Shown piece after piece: positions 60,601-64,000 of a stretch of 64,000 nt of DNA (positions are counted from its first letter, which is position 1; the number at the start of each line of letters is the position of its first letter). Made by a program: the position numbers and the translations under genes. Source of the DNA: Acanthosoma haemorrhoidale (taxonomy: Eukaryota > Arthropoda > Insecta > Hemiptera > Acanthosomatidae). The stretch lies in contig OV884014.1 of assembly GCA_930367205.1 (NCBI GenBank), positions 77,169,104-77,233,103 on the forward strand. Direction: 5' to 3'. The notes under the pieces are model-generated. The model ran no database searches. It was given only the letters and a program-made list of their open reading frames with translations, and was not told where the DNA came from.

Positions 60601-61721
60601 TCGGAGGGAATGTAAAGGTCAGAGAGATGTTATCTTGCTTTCTGGGGGTAGACTGTGGATTTGAACTGTAGAATATTGTAAACTATAACAATATGTTTAT
60701 GATCAAATTGAATTTTATTTTAAGATGAAAAATACATATCCATAATATCCAGACATAGTCAAAGTGGAGGGAAATAAAGAAGTATACGCTGAGATGCTGG
60801 CAAGAGTTATGGAATAGTTTAAGGATACCGATTGAGCATTGGGAGATTTGATGGTCCCAGAAGAGGGTTTGGTCAATGGTAATCCTTAGATTTTTAACAG
60901 TGGAACAGAAAGTGATGGTCATTAAGAGTTAATGCAGGATAATTGACTAAGGATCTGAGGAGGTAACTGGCGGTTTACCCAGCCATTGAATGGATCTAGA
61001 TCTGTCTTCCTGAATCTTGGAGAATGCTGCTAATAAATCAGAGGAAGAAAAAGATAAATAGATTAGGGATAGCAACTTCTTGTGTACGGCTGGAGGTTGT
61101 ATGGTAAACGGAGCACATGGAGAAATCTAGAAGAATTAGGACTGTTAGTTTTCTTTTTTTAATCAATAGAGGCGTGAATGTCACTATTGACTAGAACAGA
61201 TCATGAGGAGTAGCTGGACCATAAACCAGATTGGAAACGATCGAGAATTTCTCTTCAAGGAAATTAGAGATTTGGGACTGAATTAATCTTTATATAATCT
61301 GAATAATTCAAGAGAATCGGAGAGGTTACATAAGATTGGGCAATAGTCTTCAGTGGTGCAGCCTTGGATTTTTGGTGGAAAAAATTGTATATAAAGAATA
61401 ATGGGCAGGATAACTGGAAGGCATAGTTTATTGACTAAACGTAAATCCCACCATGGCCACTGGCATTAGTGCGTGAATTATCTACCATTAAGAAATTTCA
61501 AAATTTTACTTTATCAAAACAATTAAAATACTGACGGGTGAGACATTATCTGCTGAAGACTGAACCTCAGTAGAGGGTCTCGGTGGAGCATATTCTCTAG
61601 GAGGTCTTGGAGGTTTGGGTCGACATCCGCAGGGATAGTCACTTCACCCCGACCAATCACTTCGAAGAGCCTATAAATGTTATCACCCTCGAATGGATAC
61701 TTCCCAGTTGTCAAATTGAAC
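57607..61721 (-). CDS. Lkb1: LKB1/STK11 serine/threonine kinase, C-terminal exons (partial)
   Basis: Three exons join in frame: 61536-61721, 57939-58099 and 57607-57740 (TGA at 57609-57607), giving about 160 residues. The first is the C-lobe of the kinase domain: FNLTTGKYPFEGDNIYRLFE, nearly identical to human LKB1 (NITTGLYPFEGDNIYKLFE), then LHRDPLLRFSLQQIMSHPWF. The second carries SMTVLPYLYD, the conserved post-kinase segment (human SMTVVPYLEDLH). The third is a K/E-rich tail ending VRKLATCNPS, aligned with human IRRLSACKQQ, the prenylated end. LKB1 activates AMPK and related kinases with STRAD and MO25 and controls polarity. Splice phases fit. The exon at 61721 starts mid-codon; catalytic-loop and N-lobe exons were not found to 64000 and must lie further right. 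Confidence 0.92.
59214..60448 (-). mobile_element. Near full-length mariner transposon, recently inactivated
   Basis: Terminal inverted repeats of about 29 bp (AGGTTGGCCAAAAAGTCC.. at 59214, and AGGTAGGCCAAAAAGTCC.. read inward from 60448) bound 1,235 bp, a normal mariner length. The minus strand encodes the transposase: a DNA-binding half (59829-60143, VCQKCFSRFRSGNF, DAPRSGRPTEI), TWDEKWI with the first catalytic Asp, KKVMLSIWWDWRGVV, HHDNARPHTS with the second, and then a frameshift just before the third (PPYS, continuing DLAPSDFHLF in another frame). Another frameshift precedes TWDEKWI, and a stop codon replaces a Tyr near 60170. So it is dead but young. It sits in an LKB1 intron, in the host gene's orientation. 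Confidence 0.93.
60450..61400 (-). mobile_element. CR1-like LINE remnant in LKB1 intron
   Basis: Broken minus-strand frames are collinear with a reverse transcriptase. They read LDRFQSGLWSSYSS, then NSDIHASID (normally a DI..SLD segment), NLRITIDQTLFWDHQIS (VKNLGVxxDxxLxWxxQ), HFDYVWIL, and a tail SQITLWNSLHLNI (LWNSLPxxIR). It carries many stops and is inactive. Its 3' end touches the right end of the mariner, which may have inserted at its tail. Confidence 0.6.
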
Positions 61722-64000
61722 CTAAGACAAAATATATGAAATATTAATTTTTAAAGAAGTAGTAAAGGATTAAATCATAGTAATATTGTAAATATTTCAT
61801 TGACATATGCCAGGCTTTTGTCTTATGCTGCACCCAATTGCTTTTTGGGACGAATTCCAGTTATTACCTTAATACATTTTTAATCATACTGTCAACTAGC
61901 TATCCAAGTCAACCTTAGCTTGTTTTTTTAACGTTTCATTTAAATTTAAATGTAAAAAGTTAGTTAAATTAATGCAAAACGTAATGTCCTAATTTATACA
62001 TACAAGGAAATGTTTCAGAACAAGAGCAAATTTCTCTATATACTCTATAAATAAAAGTAAGTATGTTAAGTACAGAGTAGGACTGTAGATATTGAGCTTA
62101 AGGAACCTCGCACTAAGCCGGTACTTGAATGGACCCTAGTGACCAATAGGAAATATTCACTCACACAAACACTATTTTGGGATAATATACAAATAATGAA
62201 AAACACAACAGAAATGGGAAGCATACAATGATTTATATATTATATTATTACTAGTAGTAATTGAGGTATTAATCCCAATATTTTTAATACCCACAAAGAA
62301 AAAATATACTGTCTTGGCCAGAACTCTAACCCACAATCTCACCAATATACAATTGATTTAGCCCAGCAAGAGTGAAGACCTTGCCAATAGGAACCCCGAA
62401 GGTATATTTCTTTTCTTTGGCTATTAATTGTTAATATTTATATATTGTATTTTTTAATTTTAAAGCTGAGTATTACTCGATCCCACTGGAATATTATGAG
62501 TTTTGATTGGGAGAGGTTAGAGCAGCTAACAGGGCTAGTAAGAATGTGTGTTGGGATTTTATAATATCTAAGATAACAGAAGTTAAACAACAAACTATAA
62601 ATATAATTTTTTTCTTAACCAGCTATTTTTAATTTAAATCTTTCGTTTTATTCCTACCTATTGCAGGTATATTTTGGGAATTATATTTTATATTATACCA
62701 TTTTCATTTTTAGTCTACAGTAATATGTTTATATAAATATGAATTCTAGTCTTGCCACAAGGTTTTATTTTGTTTTATACTATAACTAGAAGATTTGACA
62801 GTTCTGTCATCTTTGGTTGTTGAAATTGATGCGGCAAATTTATTTTATTTTTAGAACATAATGACAAAAAACATAATGGATATCTAAATATGCATAAATC
62901 TATGAATTTTTGAACAGTTTCAGCATTAAATCTAAATTAAATAGAGCTCATAGTCTACAATAAATAAATATAGTTAAAATAATTGAAATTTCAATGATAT
63001 AAATAAATGATGATACCTCTACACTTTTTTTACGTAGTCTGGGTATATTGGTCAGGAGCAGTGAGTGGTGGGTTTCTCGTCATGAAACTGTTTACTATGT
63101 CTTCCATTAATTTTCCAGGAAATAATTTAAATAAAAAAGAAGAAATGGTAAACAGGCCTATGGTGAGACATCAAACCCCCCCCCCTTAAAGCAGAATGTT
63201 ATTAGAAATAACATTAAAATACAGGTAATTTGGCCTCATGTTTGATATATCAATTGAATTTATAATGCTGTTGTTTTAAATTTTATTTTATAGTTATATA
63301 TAAAAAATAATTTTAATTAAGTGTTTTAAATTTCAGTTGAGAAATGACACAAGGAATTTTAATTATTTTAACCTGTTGAATTATTTATTGATTATAGATT
63401 TTTTAAATTTTAGACTACGAAGCATTCTTTAATTTAGTGCTAACTGTACAAAAATTTACAGATTTTTTTTTCATGTCTATTTCAGCACAGAAAGATAACA
63501 ATTTAACAGTCAAATGTACTAGTGCTATAAAATCTTGTGGAAAGACAAGAATTCTTATTTCTTTAAAATACAACCTGTTTACGCCTGTGAGTCGTTTGTT
63601 TTGTTTATTGAAAAAAGAATTATCATTCATTGTTTAAGCCCGAATAAGGGGTCTTGCATTGACAAGTAATTATCTAACAAAGTACCCTCTTAAAATTTAC
63701 TATAAAAAGGTGTAAATCAGAGATAAATATTTTTTTTTGTATTAAAATAATTATAAAGAATTAATAATTATTGATAATATTATAAATGTTCTAAGAATAT
63801 CTTTGTGTTTCGAATGTGAGTGTTGTGTATTTGTATTGAATAATGAACCTGCCATGCCCCAGGGCTGAAGAGAAGTTATGTTAATTGATTTTGTTTTAAG
63901 TGAAAGATGTTTGAAAGTAAACAAAACAAATAACGATACGGGACGCATCCGAGGCCCCGTAATCGGATTGAGAACACTACATCCTTTATAGAGGATTAAA
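61722..64000. other. Probably LKB1 intron, nothing recognised
   Basis: AT-rich to the window end. I looked for the upstream LKB1 exons (DFG, APE and HRD segments) on the minus strand and found none. A C-run lies at 63177-63185. Short frames at 63007-63189 and 63437-63637 have no similarity I know. Confidence 0.5.

Larger units (their letters stand above)
58100..61535 (-). other. LKB1 intron with mariner and LINE
   Basis: The intron separates the kinase C-lobe exon from the post-kinase exon. The mariner (59214-60448) and a LINE remnant (60450-61400) make up most of its right two-thirds; 58100-59210 is AT-rich without recognisable content. Confidence 0.7.

Noticed and set aside
61722..64000. 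Upstream LKB1 kinase exons
   Set aside because: No segment encoding HRD, DFG or APE motifs with splice sites could be found on the minus strand.
1..64000. Bacterial-style operons, toxin-antitoxin or phage systems
   Set aside because: All recognised genes have introns with GT-AG (one GC-AG) sites and animal domain architectures; no prokaryotic gene arrangement is present.

Overview
The window looks like nuclear DNA of an animal, most likely an insect. It is strongly AT-rich, its genes are split by many small and large introns, and it is littered with decayed retrotransposons and mariner/Tc1 elements. Five host genes can be read by joining exons across splice sites. I cannot fix the order from the sequence; the mix of Jockey-like LINEs, mariners and large introns would suit a hemipteran, but that is a guess.

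Layout. 1-16.8 kb: no host gene recognised. It holds transposon debris (a decayed Tc1-like transposase, two 3' ends of one Jockey-like LINE family, a fragment of an insect transposon-associated protein between two direct repeats), three unexplained GC-richer blocks and a perfect hairpin. 16.8-22.7 kb (+): the last three coding exons and 3' UTR of a forked/espin-family actin-bundling gene. 23.0-25.4 kb: a 5'-truncated LINE with a ribonuclease H domain beside an RTE-like remnant. 25.6-32.9 kb (-): a complete ten-exon chimaerin gene (SH2, C1, RhoGAP). 33.2-34.3 kb: a 60-bp tandem array just upstream of it. 35.8-37.1 kb: a longer copy of the Jockey-like LINE. 39.2-50.6 kb (-): a complete ten-exon BTBD17-like gene, with a deleted LTR element, a Ty3/Gypsy integrase remnant and a mariner remnant in its introns. 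52.5-53.5 kb (+): an intact intronless mitochondrial malate dehydrogenase. 57.6-61.7 kb (-): the last three coding exons of the LKB1/STK11 kinase, with a near full-length mariner and a LINE remnant in its intron; its 5' exons must lie beyond the right edge.

The five genes are not an operon or pathway cluster. Forked/espin and chimaerin both act on the actin cytoskeleton and LKB1 controls polarity and energy signalling, but their adjacency is probably just gene order. I see no CRISPR array, no rRNA and no functional tRNA. The most unusual items are the 60-bp array that is open on both strands, the perfect 26-bp hairpin at a LINE truncation point, the direct-repeat-flanked transposon fragment, the LTR pair with a 20-bp palindrome, and several gene-level oddities (GC-AG intron, start-stop uORF, altered C1 residue, altered LKB1 tail).
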